64,000 nt of DNA, from the NCBI GenBank assembly GCA_027563935.2, contig JANVAS020000231.1, forward strand, positions 13,720,001 to 13,784,000. The letters are read 5' to 3'. The position numbers were made by a program, and so were the translations under genes. Positions 35,141 to 46,566 of this stretch are shown here, one piece after another. Position 1 is the first letter of the stretch; each line of letters begins with the position of its first letter. The DNA is from Costus lasius. Taxonomy: Eukaryota > Streptophyta > Magnoliopsida > Zingiberales > Costaceae. The notes below the pieces were generated by a model. It saw only the letters and a list, made by a program, of their open reading frames with translations, was not told the origin of the DNA and did no database searches.

Positions 35141-35685
35141 CAAATTGGCTCTAAATTTTATCAAAATTGATGGGTATCTTCATTTCGACGTCTGGAATCC
35201 ATTGGGGTGCTCAAATCTTCCAAAATCCATCAAATTATAGCACTTTTAACCTAAAAATGATCAAAAACAAGAAATGGTGTAGATTCTGCAATATTTGACA
35301 ATTAAGGCTTAAAAACAAGCAAAAGAGCATAATTATGACACAAAAAAGACACATGAAATGACACAAAATATACTATGAATTTTGGTGTCATCAGCCACCT
35401 ACCAGCTAAGCAACTCAGCCAACATCTAGTAATCCCTCACATCAACATGCGCAAAAGAGGTCAGCCATCAACACAGCAAACAGCAGCTCACAGCCACTGA
35501 ATAGCGGAAGCCAAGAATGCCAAATGCCACAAAATGTAATTGTTGGGTAAAGGGGTTTTAAGCCCTGTGCTTGTACACTTTGCACAAAATGTAACTGTTG
35601 GGTAAAGGGGTTTTAAGCACTGCGCAGGACCCTTAGGTCAAGACCATTAGTTCTTTTTGATCTTAAAATTAATAAAACTCTTAGA

Positions 35686-36757
35686 TTGCACAGGAAACTC
35701 AGATTTGAAGAAAAGAAGGAAGAAGAATTGATCATGGATGAAAGAAGATCACTTAGGGATTATGCAACACCGAATCCACAAGAGATACACTCTAGCTTAG
35801 CTAGGCCATCAATAGAGGCTAACAACTTTGAAATTAAACTAGTCTTTCTATCAACAGTAGAATCAATTTGGAGGATCACCACTTGAAGATCCAAATCAAC
35901 ATCTCGCTTTTTTTCTTGAATATTGTGACACCATTAAGATTAATGGTGTGTCTAGTGATGCTTTGAAACTAAGATTATTTCCTTTCTCCCTCAGGGACTG
36001 AGCACGTGCCTGGCTACACTTTCAACCAACTGGAACATTCACCACATGGGATCAACTTTCAAATGCCTTCTTGTTGAAGTACTTCCCACCAAGTAAAACG
36101 ATACAGTTGAGAAATTAGATCACCAGTTTTGCATAGAGGGATGGCGAGTCGCTGAGTGAGGCATGGGAGCGTTTCAATGAATTATAATGAAAGTGCCCTC
36201 ACCATGGCTTGGAAAAATGGGTTTTGATTCATACTTTCTATAATGGTTTACTTTATAATACTCGCCTCACTGTTGATGCTGCTGCAGGAGGAGCCCTTAT
36301 GAACAAGACCATTGATGATGCTTTCACTTTGTTTGAGGATATAGCACTGAACCATAACTAGTGGACCACTGAGAGAGGAGTGATATATCATCCTCAACAT
36401 GGTAAGAATGAGAATGATGGATGGCGTACCTTGGCAGAAAAGGTAGACTCTTTGGTTAATATATTTGATTCTTTTCACATGCAAACTGCTATGGTTTCAT
36501 CATCTATTATTTGTGATATCTGTGGTAACCAAGGTCATTACTCTGAAGAGTGTAAAGTCATTGTTGATCAGGGTGTAGAACAAGTAAATGCTGTAGGGGG
36601 TTACAATCAAGGTAGAAATAATGACCCTTATTCTAGTACATGCAACCCTGGATGGAGGAATCATCCAAATTTGTCTTGGAAGAGTAACAATAATGCAGGG
36701 GGACAAGTTGAGAATACAGGATACCAACAGAGGCAACGAAATCAAAATCAGCCCCAG
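35686..36757 (+). pseudogene. gag: Athila #3 gag, front part, many stops
   Basis: Retrotransposon capsid precursor. Recognisable are the N-terminal DYATPNPQ region, EDPNQHLAFFLEYCDTI, LRLFPFSLRD, TFTTWDQLSNAFLLKYFPP, the CPHHGLEKWVLIHTFYNGL helix and a CCHC knuckle (CDICGNQGHYSEEC, about 36511-36552). In-frame stops interrupt it, including TGA at 35999-36001 (an Arg position), TAG codons near 36116 and 36134, adjacent TAA and TGA near 36185, and TAG near 36358. From about 36366 to the break at 36757 it is open. It continues at 43400 after the copia composite. Confidence 0.9.
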
Positions 36758-36794
36758 GATCATAGTACTTATTTTACTTCTTTGCTTATTGTAG

Positions 36795-37235
36795 ATGACA
36801 TCTCCTAATCTAAGATTGAGACTTTATAAAAACAAATTGGATGGGACAAATTGGACAAAATGGTTGAAGATTTTGTCCAAGATACTAGAACAAGAAAACA
36901 AGGTGCATCTTCTTGAAAGACCTCCATCCCAGCCCAGTATATACTTTTGTACTGAGTGGGAGTGGAATGTCTATCTTGAACACTGTGAGGATAACAATCA
37001 GTACACTGCTCTTATCTTAGAGCGCATGACTCCAGAGGTCAAGGTTGAGTGTGATGAGATGGGGATTTATGATCTTATCATACATCTCAAAGGTCTCTTC
37101 ACACCATGCTCTATAGACGAAGATCAGGAGAGTTCTGTTGGATCTTCAGAGTGTATGCCTGAATCTGAGAATGACCATGGTTCTGTATCTTCGAAGCTAA
37201 TACTTCGGAAGATTGGGAATGCATGGGTATTTTGA
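36795..37235 (+). pseudogene. gag: Copia gag fragment
   Basis: Encodes the N-terminal copia gag pattern: L-D-G-T-N-W-T-K-W-L-K, a run of LLERPPSQP, W...L...DNNQYTALILERM, and DMIVHLK-like YDLIIHLKGLF. The frame is open for about 146 codons, then shifts. Past 37240 degraded protease wording (HSWVLGTACGAYIC, near 37325-37370) follows in another frame. Confidence 0.75.
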
Positions 37236-38864
37236 AGAGGATTAAGGCCCAAGAAGAGCATGGCAAAGAAGAAGGGATGTAAGCCATCCGCTTCAGGTAC
37301 TGAGGTCTTTTGTCTACTTCTCATTCATGGGTACTGGGTACCGCATGTGGAGCTTACATATGTTTTTCATATGCAGGAGCTCAAAAGAAGTAGGATGATC
37401 AGGCTTGGTGGGATCGACTCTCAGGTCAGGGACAGAGTATTAGATGCTGCTGTTGATATCATCTCACTGACTTGAAGACTTTATCTAGAACTTTGCTATT
37501 ATGTATCAGCTTATGTATTAGAACATCATTCCTTTTGGAAAGGATTTCAGTATGAAATAATAAATGATATTTTTCTTTAAATCTAAGATGTTCTATTAAA
37601 GTGATACAGTTGATAATAGTTTGTGGTTCTATATGTAACACAAGATCAGATCCAATGATTCAATAAACAGCCTCTTATAGCATTATCTCTTAAACCATAG
37701 AACAATGGTCACATCCAAAGGTCCATGGAATATTGGGATCATTATCCTTTTAGGATTATGATAAATGTGAGCCTTGTTCAAAGGAACAAAGTAACAGATG
37801 TTGCCTTCACCAAAAGGATTGAAGGGCAAGTGGCTTGTTGAATCTATTACACAGCAATGTGTGTGGACCCATGTAAACAAGCACTAAGAGGTGTTGTATA
37901 CTTCATTAGGTGTGGGTATGCCATTTCCAAGAACTTTGGAGAAATCCAAGAAGTTCACAAATGGAGTTTTGAATCAAATTGGTAGATCCATTAAAGCACT
38001 TTGATTGGATCAAAGTGATTAGTGGAGAATTTGATGACTGTCCTAAAGAGTGTGGGGTTATCTCATAGCTTACTTGGAACGCCACTATGTGGTGAATTTC
38101 AAAGAAAGAAAAAGGAACACATTGGATGTGGTTCCATCTTTGAATAGTCATGCAAATATACTACTATGACGCCATGCAAACAGATGTACTGCCACTCCAT
38201 TGGAAAGTGTGCCTAAGATAGCTTTTGAGTTAGAAACTGCAAATATCTCATTTCATCAATAGATATTGGGAATGTAATATGCAGTGATTCAAGAGTATGT
38301 GTTTGTGGGGCACTATAGAGTGCTATTTCTATCCCAAAGAGAACAAAAATATTTGTTGCTTAAACTGCTGTCTCTCTTAAGAAGATATTTCTTTTGAAAG
38401 GAGCTGGTGGGAGTAGATTTGATTAGGACAAGGTCCAGAATCAACCACAATTCAATTAGACACAAATGGAGAGTTGAATCTCATATACAGGTTGAAAGTC
38501 AACCTGAAGTTCAAGTAACACAGGAACCACATAAGTCTGGATGGATTCGAAATGCTGGGCATGACGAATTTTTCATCAAGGATGAACCTAAGACTTATGA
38601 TGAGATGGAAGCGATCGATAGACCAGATTCAAAGAAATGGCTAAGCGCCATGAGAACCATAATGGACTCCATGTCTGCTGATCAGGTCTGGGACTTGGAT
38701 GAGCCGCCAAAAGGGTAACACCCATAGGCTATAAATAAATCTTCTAGGAAGATAGACATGGAAGGTAATATTGTTACCTTGAAAGGCAAGCTGGTGAATA
38801 GAAATTTCAAGCAAATCCATTGGGTGGATAGTGATGAAATTTTTACCAATAGTTGTGTTTGAAC
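37236..38864 (+). pseudogene. Copia protease, integrase and RT-start remnants
   Basis: Degraded copia pol. A protease-like stretch lies near 37325-37370. Scattered integrase-like wording continues to about 38400, with many stops and shifts. A cleaner block at 38500-38720 matches the copia region before RT (SGWIRNAG, DEPKTYDEMEAID, DSKKWLSAMRTIMDSM, QVWDLDEPPKG). RT-start wording (LVNRNFKQIHWVDSDEIF) follows at about 38790-38855 and is cut by LTR sequence at about 38865. Non-functional. Confidence 0.7.
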
Positions 38865-40498
38865 GATAATGGAATCCTCGTTGCTTGTTAGAGAGTTGTT
38901 GCCATATGACTTAAGCCCTATGACATGGGTAGTAGTGATGTGTTGCTAGATACCTCTCACTACTTATGATGTTCTGTCATCATTGCCATCGTCATACGGA
39001 TCCTACGGGGTCACACGCAATAGACTCTTGACGTTGCTTTAATCAAATGCCTTAGGATCAAGTTATTGGATAACTTGGATCCATTTGGAAGATTTCATTA
39101 GCGCCAATGGGCCTGATGAGATGGAAGAAAATTATTAAGGCCAACTTCCATTTTTGGCATATTGACCAAATTAACCATGGTTAGCCTCATTTGACCTTGG
39201 GTTAAATTGGATTGGATCCAATGGTTTGGTTAAATATGTTTAATGGAGTATGGGCCATGAGAATGGGCTTGAGGGCTTGATAGGGATATAAATTGGGCCT
39301 AAGAACCAAGAGTTCTAATTGCATTAGGAATCCTAATTGGATTAGGAATCCTAATTAGATTAGAATTTGTGCTTAAGAGGCCTAATTTAGTATCTCTAGG
39401 CGTGTGGACTTGGTCCAAACGCATGGGAAGAAGGATTTCCTTTTAGGAATTATCCTTGGACTAATATGGCAGCCTCTAGGCGTGTGGCACAAGGCCTTGG
39501 GCGAATAAGACTCCTAATTGGATTAGGAGTAGCGCATATGACATCCACTTGATGATTGAAGTCAATCAAATTGGATTTGATGTGATTTAATCATGCAAGC
39601 TTCTTATGGAAGGGAATAGGCGAATAAGGGGCTGATAATTAATCTAAATATAGTCCTAATTGGATTAGGACTTGCGCCCAAACCAAATTAGGCAAATTCT
39701 CATCTTGCCATGACCTAGTCTTGGCGCATACATGAGAATTGTGTCTAATTAGGGAATATTTGGGAACATGCGGCTAATGCTCATTTAGGCAAGTGATAAG
39801 CGCATGTAATAAGGGTTTTAATCAGTTAATTAGATTAAATAAATCCCTAGATTAATGCCCTAATCGCCTCTCCCTAAACCGCCTCTATGTCCTATAAATA
39901 ACCCCCCTAGCCCCTCCCCAAAAGGATTGATTAATCTCTTGGAGGCGTGAAGCTATAGAGGGGCGATAAGAGAGCTTGGAGCTCTACTTCTTCCATCATA
40001 GGCGCAAGTAAGTTCTTCTTCTTCTTCATCTCCTCTTGGCGCAAGGAGTCTTAGTGCTTGGTGGCGTCTCCTTGCCACAAGCTCTCTTCCTTCCTTGGCC
40101 ATAGGCGCACCTTGCTTGAAGGTGGCGCAAGCATAGAAGAAAAAGGAAGTACTTGGCGCATCATCTTCCTCTTCATCTCTTCTTGGCGCTTTTACCTTGG
40201 AGGTGGCGCAAGTTTTGAAGAGGGTGACAAAGGCTGATTCTCTTCCAGAGGCTAGCACCGACGTGGAAGGGAGAAACGTTGAGATGGTTGACGCGTGGAT
40301 ACTTGTAGAGGGCGAACACTTGGGCGCGTTCAACATGGCTTCAGCATTTCGACAAGCAAAAGAGGTACATCTCTAACACATCCTTGTGTTTTCTCTCTCG
40401 CATGGATCCTTGGGAAAGGAATATGTTTCGGGTGTAATAATTCTTCCGCTGCATCCTGGGACTGCAAAATTTTAAATTACACCTAGTATTCCCCAACA
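38865..40498 (+). repeat. Copia LTR subfamily B, 5' truncated
   Basis: Matches the later four-fifths of the LTR at 23588-25618, from GGAATCCTCGTTGCTTG to the end ...AGTATTCCCCAACA. The TATA-like CTATAAATA is at 39892-39900. It lacks the first 690 bases or so. No primer site follows it, so the junction at 40498/40499 is also a deletion. Small frames inside are LTR sequence. Confidence 0.85.
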
Positions 40499-41072
40499 GT
40501 CTAGTAGCCTTCTAATGCGTAGTCCTCACCAAGCTATCGATCAGTGGTGTTGTAGAATGTTTCCCACCCTCGTAGGACACACCCACTTATCTTTAGAAGG
40601 TGTGTGGTGGCAATGGTTTTCCTAGTCCAGTTTTACCCTGGATGTGCCTTTGCAAGGAAACTCGTTAGCCCTGAGCATAATGGTTAGGAATGGACTTGAC
40701 TAGATTTTCATAGGTGCTGGGCACATGATGAAATTCTAGAGGCATGGTTGAGAGGTAAGGGTTTCATGCTGTATCCAGCCCTCGTTGGACATGAAATGCC
40801 TAGACTATCTCAATAAGGGGAATTGCTTAGAGCAATCGGCCGGCGTGCCCACCTTAAGAAGCATGTGTCACTTTGTGCATCTCATCCCACCCTCGTGGGA
40901 CACGAAGCCCTATGTGGAATAAGGATCCCATCTCACTAGGAAATCCTGAATTTCCCGATTAACTTTGTGGGTTATCAATTCAATTAAAATAGTGGGAACC
41001 ATAATCATTTAAAACAAGTCCAGTTTAAATGATTTGAAGTAGTACTAATCTATTGTTTCTTGCTGGTTGTAG
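40499..41072 (+). other. Copia untranslated leader fragment
   Basis: Non-coding sequence between LTR end and gag start, with the phrase CACCCTCGT(A/G)GGACAC repeated (40568, 40890). Bases 40499-40690 have an inverted copy at 42182-42372. No gene. Confidence 0.6.
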
Positions 41073-42100
41073 AACAATGGCTACGAACACTAGCGGATTA
41101 ACATTGCGATCCCTTCTTGAAGAAGGACAGAATCCCAAAGACCCTACCTAAGGTATGTAGCTCTATGGAATAAGGAACCATGTGCAAGCAAATGGAATAA
41201 CCACAAGTAGCAACTAGTTTAGCATGGGTTTTAAGCAAGTGCCAACTGGTTTAAATAGAGAGGAAATGAAACTTTCTAGCTTGCAACCTAGAGATTAACC
41301 TACTGGGATTGAGAATACCTGAGGCCCCCTTTAGGGAAGGCGGCCAAGACCCGTTCCTGTGAGTTCCCTTTTCCCAGATTTTGCGAGGAGGTTAACAAGG
41401 GTCTTTAAGTTGGACGTTGATCAGTTATTGACAAAGCCCAGCCGAATGTTTCAAGGAGGTCTGTGGTTTTAGCCTACCAAGGAGGTTCTCACGTTAGCTT
41501 TAACACCTAGGAGCACTCACTTGTAGTTGCAAGGGGAGATGGTGGTCTCGGCAACTAAGGAGGCACAAAGGCACAGAGTGCACACACACTAAGAAGCTGT
41601 TTGGTTTTTTTTTCATAAGAGATAGACTAAGGTCCAGTATGGACAATTACAGGTCTTTTAACCCCTTTCTCCCTCAATGTTTACATGGATTAAAATTACT
41701 AAAGGGCCCATTTTCATCCTGCCATTTGTTGGATCCAACTTTATGGACTGACATCGGAACTTGAGGATAGCCCTCAAGCTCGAGAAGAAGCTGTATGTCC
41801 TCGAACAGCCTCTTCCTACTGCTCCTGTGCCTAATGCCTGAACGGCAGACAGGGATGCTTTTAGAAAGCATCAGGATGACTCTTTGGAGGTTGCATGTCT
41901 CATGCTAGCCACTATGGCACCTAAACTTCAGGTGCAATATGAGGAACAGAACGCTTTTCAGATGATCACTCATCTGAAACAGATGTTCGAGGCACATGCT
42001 AGAACTGAGAGATATGACACTGCCAAAGCAGTATTTTGCTGTGCACAATTCCTCTTAGTTAAGACAGACTAGGCGTCCTGTGTCCAGCAAGGGCTGGATA
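41073..42100 (+). pseudogene. gag: Second copia gag fragment
   Basis: Starts ATG at about 41079 (MATNTSGLTLRSLLEEGQNP), the usual start of Angela/Tork-like gag. The frame is lost, and about 600 bases without clear coding follow (41150-41730). Gag resumes at about 41760 (KLEKKLYVLEQPLP, then LEVACLMLATMAPKLQVQYE and MITHLKQMFEAHARTERYDTAK) to about 42070. A stop lies at 41840-41842 in the resumed part. This copy is distinct from the fragment at 36795. Confidence 0.75.
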
Positions 42101-42181
42101 CAACACAGAACCCTATCCTCTCAACAGCTGCCTCTAGTGATCCATCATGTCAGTGACATATGAAAAACTAGTCAAGTCTGA

Positions 42182-43308
42182 TCCTAACCGTTATGCCCAG
42201 GGTCAACGAGTTTCCTTGCGACGGCGCGCCCGGTTAAAACGGACTGGGGAAACCATTGCCACCACACACCTCCTAAAGATAAGTGGGTGTGTCCCATGAG
42301 GGTGGGAAACAGTTCACAACACCACTGATCGATAGTTTGATGAGGGCTATGCGTTAGAAGGCTATCGACTTGATATTGCAATGAGAGTTTTGCATGTTAA
42401 TTTTATTCTTTTCTAGCATGCAGTTTTCCTATGGTTATGGCAGCAAAGGAAAAATATCACAGGCATGCTATGGACAGAATAATAAACCATCACAGGCATG
42501 CTAATATGGTCAATATGGTCATAGCCCTTTTCATACACATAACTTGTCACGAGCCATGTGACATGTTATCGTGCATCCAAGGGTTGCGAGTCCCTTTAGA
42601 ACATCAGCCCATGCCAGAAGCCGAAAGCATGTGTCCTTCCTTCAGCCGCAAGTCCATCACCACGCTTCCAAAGCTGGCGCCACTACTGACTCCGGTTGAA
42701 GAAGACTCCTTGTTGTCAAGATGAAGCCTTAACCTATCTTCTAATTCTACATCTATTCTAAAAAGATGAAAAATTTTACACCAAGATAGGGGGAGAACCA
42801 CGCTTAGGTGGAGAGAGATTTTACAAGCATTCATCACAAGTGGAAACATGCTTCCACATCACAACACAGGAGGGCACTCGCTATGACCATATCAACCCAA
42901 TGAAGAGGCAAGAGGCGCATATAAAATTTGAAAAGCTGAGCAATATCAAATTTTAATTACCCTATGCGCCAACATCATCCAAAGCACTCTCTTAACCAAA
43001 TTTATGCTAAAATTAGATCAAGTTCCATGATGATTTCATAGACCCTATCGGCTGGCAGTTATTGTCAGATCAAGAGACCCGGCCTGTCCGAAGACACAAT
43101 GCCCGTCCTACTTGACAAAACCACGTGCGCCTTTGGTCTTAAATCCATCGTGAACACAATCAAATTTCGGCCACAAAATTGAAAAGAGAAGATTGGATGA
43201 AAAACGCTTTCTACGTGAAACGCGCATGGATAGAAGAAAAATTTTCCAAAAATTTTTCACACAAGCAAACGTACATCTTGTGTTTCTCGCAAGTAGCTCT
43301 GATACCAC
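42182..43308 (-). other. Antisense copia leader with primer site
   Basis: On the minus strand an LTR end (43402-43309) is followed by the primer site TGGTATCAGAGC (43307-43296) and about 1.1 kb of leader-like sequence. Its last 190 bases (42372-42182) are the inverted match of 40690-40499. So two copia 5' ends face each other across the gag fragment. The middle (42400-43290) has no recognised coding sequence. Confidence 0.7.
43296..43307 (-). other. Primer binding site, tRNA-iMet type (antisense copia)
   Basis: Minus strand TGGTATCAGAGC one base after the LTR end TGTTGGGG (read on plus, 43309). Confidence 0.9.
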
Positions 43309-43402
43309 TGTTGGGGAATACCAGGTGTAATTTAAAATTTTGCAGTCCCAGGACGCAGCGGAAGAATCATTACACCCGAAACATATTCCTTTCCCAAGGA
43401 TC
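43309..43402 (-). repeat. B-type copia LTR end, antisense, 94 bp
   Basis: Reverse complement of 40405-40498 (...CCTTGGGAAAGGAATATG to CCCCAACA). It is cut at GGATC, five bases it shares with the Athila gag sequence that follows. Confidence 0.9.
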
Positions 43403-44314
43403 AAAATCAGCCCCAGAACTCTAATTTAGAATCCATGCTTGAAAAATTCATGTCAAATCAAAATCAAAAATTTGAGGAACTTAGAGATGAGATTAAGCAA
43501 CAAAGGAATGAAATTATGCAGCAAAAGGATACAATTAATCAGCTTACTTCTCAGGTAGGATCTTTAACAGCACACAATAAAATTCTAGAGAACCAAATAG
43601 CACAACAAGCCAGCACAGTTTATAGACCCCCCGGGAAATTGCCTGCTATGAACCCTAGGGAACAATATAATGCTATAACTACTAGGAGCGGGAAATAGTT
43701 AGATGAACCAAGGGGTAGACTTGAGGATGATGATGAGGAAGAGCCTAACATTGAACCTAGCAGTGAGCCAGTCTTAGAAACACCACCTGCACATGTGCAG
43801 CCCCACCTTAGTTTGCCACCTCATAAGGGTGATGAGCCATGTCAACCTGATATTGCTAGACCTAGCTCACCTGATCCATATAGGCCACCTATACCCTTTC
43901 CCTAGAGACTTGTTCAAGCTAAGTTAGATAAGCAGTTTGGGAAGTTTTTAGATGTTTTGAAAAAGCTTTACATTAATATTCCATTTACTGATGTTTTATC
44001 TCAAATACCCACTTATGCTAAATTCTTGAAAGAAATTTTGTCTAACAAGAGAAAAAATAGAGGACTATGGCACTATGGCATTAACTGAGGAGTGTAGTGT
44101 TATCATTCAAAACAAATTGCCACCAAAATTAAAAGATCCAAATAGCTTCTCTATACCTTGTTTGATTGAAAATATGGCTTTTGATCGAGCCTTATGTGAT
44201 CTTGGGGCTAGTGTGAGTCTAATGTCTTTATCTATTTGTAGGAAACTGGACATGGGAGAGCCAAAACTGACTTCAATTTCTCTATAGCTCGCTGATCATT
44301 CAGTTAAGTATCCT
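43400..44314 (+). pseudogene. gag-pro: Athila #3 gag rear and protease front
   Basis: Continues gag after the copia composite: a coiled-coil-like region rich in Gln and Glu (43435-43600), the YRPPGKLP motif, an acid- and Pro-rich region, then protease with DLGASVSLMS (about 44200-44230). Amber stops lie at 43696-43698 (after TRSGK) and near 43902, and a +1 shift in an A-run near 44053 changes frame just before the protease. A further TAG lies at 44285-44287. It is split at 44314 by X1, which duplicated ATCCT, and continues at 60233. Confidence 0.9.
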
Positions 44315-44644
44315 TGATTAAGGATGAAACTTTAGGGGTCTTAAAACCTAGATCGTCCTTCGGTTTGTAGCACTTCCAATAATAAGTAATTATGCGCAAA
44401 CAGTTTATCAGGTAATAGCAGAACTTTTCTAGCATGCGATTCCCAGTAAAAATATTATAGATGGATGGAAAACTCCTATGACCCCCTTGAAGGAAGGGGG
44501 ATTAGATCCCCCTTCTGGTGGTTATAACAATGGTCTTCGATTGTGATTGCTTAAGTTGTGATATCTTGGAGTTCTGAGCTAGATGCTGATTGTGTTATCT
44601 TTGAAGCCTTGGCAGAATTATAGTGGTTGTTGACTTGATGATGT

Positions 44645-44858
44645 AGGAGGGAGTCATGAGGGAGCCATGCCTGCCTCAGAAGGTGAGTTAGGCATCCTAG
44701 AGACCTAACCCACAAGGTCCAAGGTGTCGAATCTTAGCACAGTTATACCCCATGCTTGGGCTGTGCAAAATTTCATCTGCAGCAGGATTCGAACCCTCAA
44801 CTTGGCCTTCACAAGCCAAGTCCCTCTAACCATTAGAGCTCATGCACCTATAATTGCA
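44645..44858 (-). mobile_element. tRNA-derived SINE-like segment
   Basis: On the minus strand an internal pol III promoter pattern is visible: A-box-like TAATGGTTAGAGGG and about 30 bases later a perfect B-box GGTTCGAATCC (44790-44800), flanked by a possible TΨC stem (TTGAGGGTTCGAATCCT). About 140 bp of unrelated sequence follow, as in plant SINEs. No poly-A tail or target duplication was recognised, so it may be a rearranged copy. Confidence 0.45.
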
Positions 44859-45578
44859 CTTACAAGGCACCCAAGCACCTCAACAACAAAGTCAATATCC
44901 ATGGAATTCCAAGCTCAAGTCAACAGCCACTCTAATTCTGCCGAGACTTCAATGACAACAATATTAACAACCATTCCAATTCAGGCTTCAAGATCAACAA
45001 CGTCAGCATCAAGTTCTAATTCTGCAAGGTCAAGGCTCACATCCAATCTCCAGTCAACATGCAATTCCTAGCCAGCTTCCACAAGTCAAATTAAGTCAAC
45101 ATTCCACAAGAACAAAACAAGCAGCTCAAATTCTACTGAGCCAAACCTACCAGCCAGTAACCTGCATACATGTGCAGCCACCCAAACTGAAGCAACCAGT
45201 ACACACCAACTCCCAGCATGCGCAGCTAACAGCCATGTCAAGCAACCTATTCTACATGCGCAAGTGAATCTTCACACCTTATTATCTCCACCGCATGCAG
45301 CAGCCAATCAACACCAGCCTACATTGCTAGCACTTGCAAATTTCTGCAAAACCAAATTTTCTACTGCTAAGAGAGAATTCCAAACGCCACCAAGCAACAT
45401 GTGAATGTTGAGGTGTAGGGGTTTAAAGCCCTTGTATTGACACACTTTTGCACTTAGTGAAAAATCATTTTGAAAACAAACTGAAATTGTTAGTGTGTTC
45501 TTGCTTTGACCTTTAGTATTGCCTTGAATGTGTAGCTGGGTGGTTTGGGTGCCATGTAAGTGCAATTATAGGTGCATG
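44846..45578. repeat. Inverted repeat (foldback) in the X1 3' LTR
   Basis: GCACCTATAATTGCACTTAC (from about 44853) has its reverse complement ending near 45572 (GTAAGTGCAATTATAGGTGC). The match extends over at least 30 bases with one mismatch (CAAGG versus CATGG). The 660 bp between the arms are X LTR sequence in the opposite orientation (compare 45361-45440 with 51965-52045 reversed). Confidence 0.8.
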
Positions 45579-46566
45579 ATCCCTAGGCTAAACAACCTAT
45601 TACATCCACTACAAAATAAAAACAAAGACTTGGAAATAAATCCTAGGCTAAAACCTAACTACAACATGCAACATCCAAACAGAAATGTAAAGCTTACAAA
45701 ATTGTTCTACCAACTAGTCTTATAACAAACAAGACTAGGTAGGACCGAATAGTATCAGTTAACAAGCCAAGTTTCTAAGGCTAAGCAGGAATGTAAAAAA
45801 AATTCCAAAATGAGCATAATGTAAGTAAGTTTCTAAAATAGACTCCATCAAGTTGTCATCCCATAGCGAATTAGGTTCTTCCTGTTTCTCTTAGATCTTC
45901 TTGGCAATGCCCCTACATCACTTGAGCTGTGACTTGAGCTGTTGACTTGAGCTGTTGACTTGGCAGAATTAGGTGGGATGTGAGCTTGGAATTCCATGGA
46001 TGTTGACTTTGTAGTTGAGGTGCCTGGGTGCCTTGTAGTGCCTTACAGGTGCATAAATCCTAGGCTAATAACAACCTATTACATTCACTACAAAATTAAA
46101 ACAAAGACTTAAGAAAGTAAATCCTAGGCTAATCCTAACTACAACATAATAATATCAAGTGCAGGAAATTAAACCAACTTACAAAATTGTTCTACAAGCT
46201 GATCTCACACACAAGACCAGGTAGAACCAATACCAAAATATAACATGTTCTAGATGCTGAAATGTAAACATACTTAAACATTAAAATGTTCCAAAATATC
46301 CTGAGGATTAGAACGCAGGCAATAGTCAAAAATTGGCACGACTTGAGTCATCCTAGGTCAAATAGCTCGGGTTCGTTAAATTGAATTCATGCCCCTACAT
46401 CAGCTTTACCGGGGTGTGCAAAATTCTCCTTAAATTTGAGAATATGTGGAGGTTCCGGTGGTAAGCCTAGGATGTGGAAATCATCTTGGTTCCATGCTCC
46501 TGCATCAGTTTTCTCCGGTGGTGATGAATTCTCCTCCAGAGAATTGAAAGTAAAGCCCTGTTTTAA

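Larger units (their letters stand above)
33706..35393 (-). mobile_element. Solo Athila LTR in X2
   Basis: Starts TGTTGTGTCTGCAAGTGCACGG and ends ...TGGTGTCATCA on the plus strand, 1688 bp, flanked by a perfect 5-bp duplication GCCAC (33701-33705, 35394-35398). It contains the CACTCTCGTGCATCC repeats (34084-34155), a 13-bp perfect hairpin (34623-34652) and part of the palindrome array (35000-35140). A clean solo LTR with target duplication implies LTR-LTR recombination after insertion. Confidence 0.93.
32598..35660 (+). mobile_element. Element X copy 2, truncated, holding a solo Athila LTR
   Basis: The left part (32598-33705) encodes the same retropepsin-like segment as X1 (KPNPYTYTLTWGDGTQTLV and on). 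The right part (35399 to about 35660) resembles X LTR sequence, with GGGTAAAGGGGTTTTAAGC twice (35546, 35601). It joins Athila #2 gag at about 32597 and Athila #3 gag at about 35660, with no target duplication recognised. A solo Athila LTR sits inside. Right boundary uncertain by some tens of bases. Confidence 0.6.
36758..43402. mobile_element. Copia composite inserted in Athila #3 gag
   Basis: A 6.6-kb block made of a decayed copia gag-to-RT (36758-38864, +), a partial B-type LTR (38865-40498, +), a copia leader and gag start (40499 to about 42100, +), and, facing it, a copia leader, primer site and LTR end on the minus strand (43402 down to 42182). The host sequence on both sides repeats the 17 bases ATCAAAATCAGCCCCAG (36741-36757 and 43400-43416), longer than the 5 bp copia integrase makes. 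The right edge shares GGATC with the LTR end, a microhomology. Confidence 0.8.
44315..46402 (-). repeat. X1 3' LTR, rearranged
   Basis: From TGATTAAGGATG to ...CCCCTACATCA. Compared with the 5' LTR it has lost a middle part (junction near 44572, GATATCTTGG to AGTTCTGAG) and gained a SINE-like segment plus an inverted piece of X LTR (44640-45560). About 340 bases (45560-45900) repeat what follows at 46055-46395. It also holds the last part shared with 59745-60232. Confidence 0.75.

Noticed and set aside
44750..44860. A functional tRNA gene
   Set aside because: The B-box is perfect, but no acceptor stem or complete cloverleaf can be drawn; a SINE-like derivative is a better fit.
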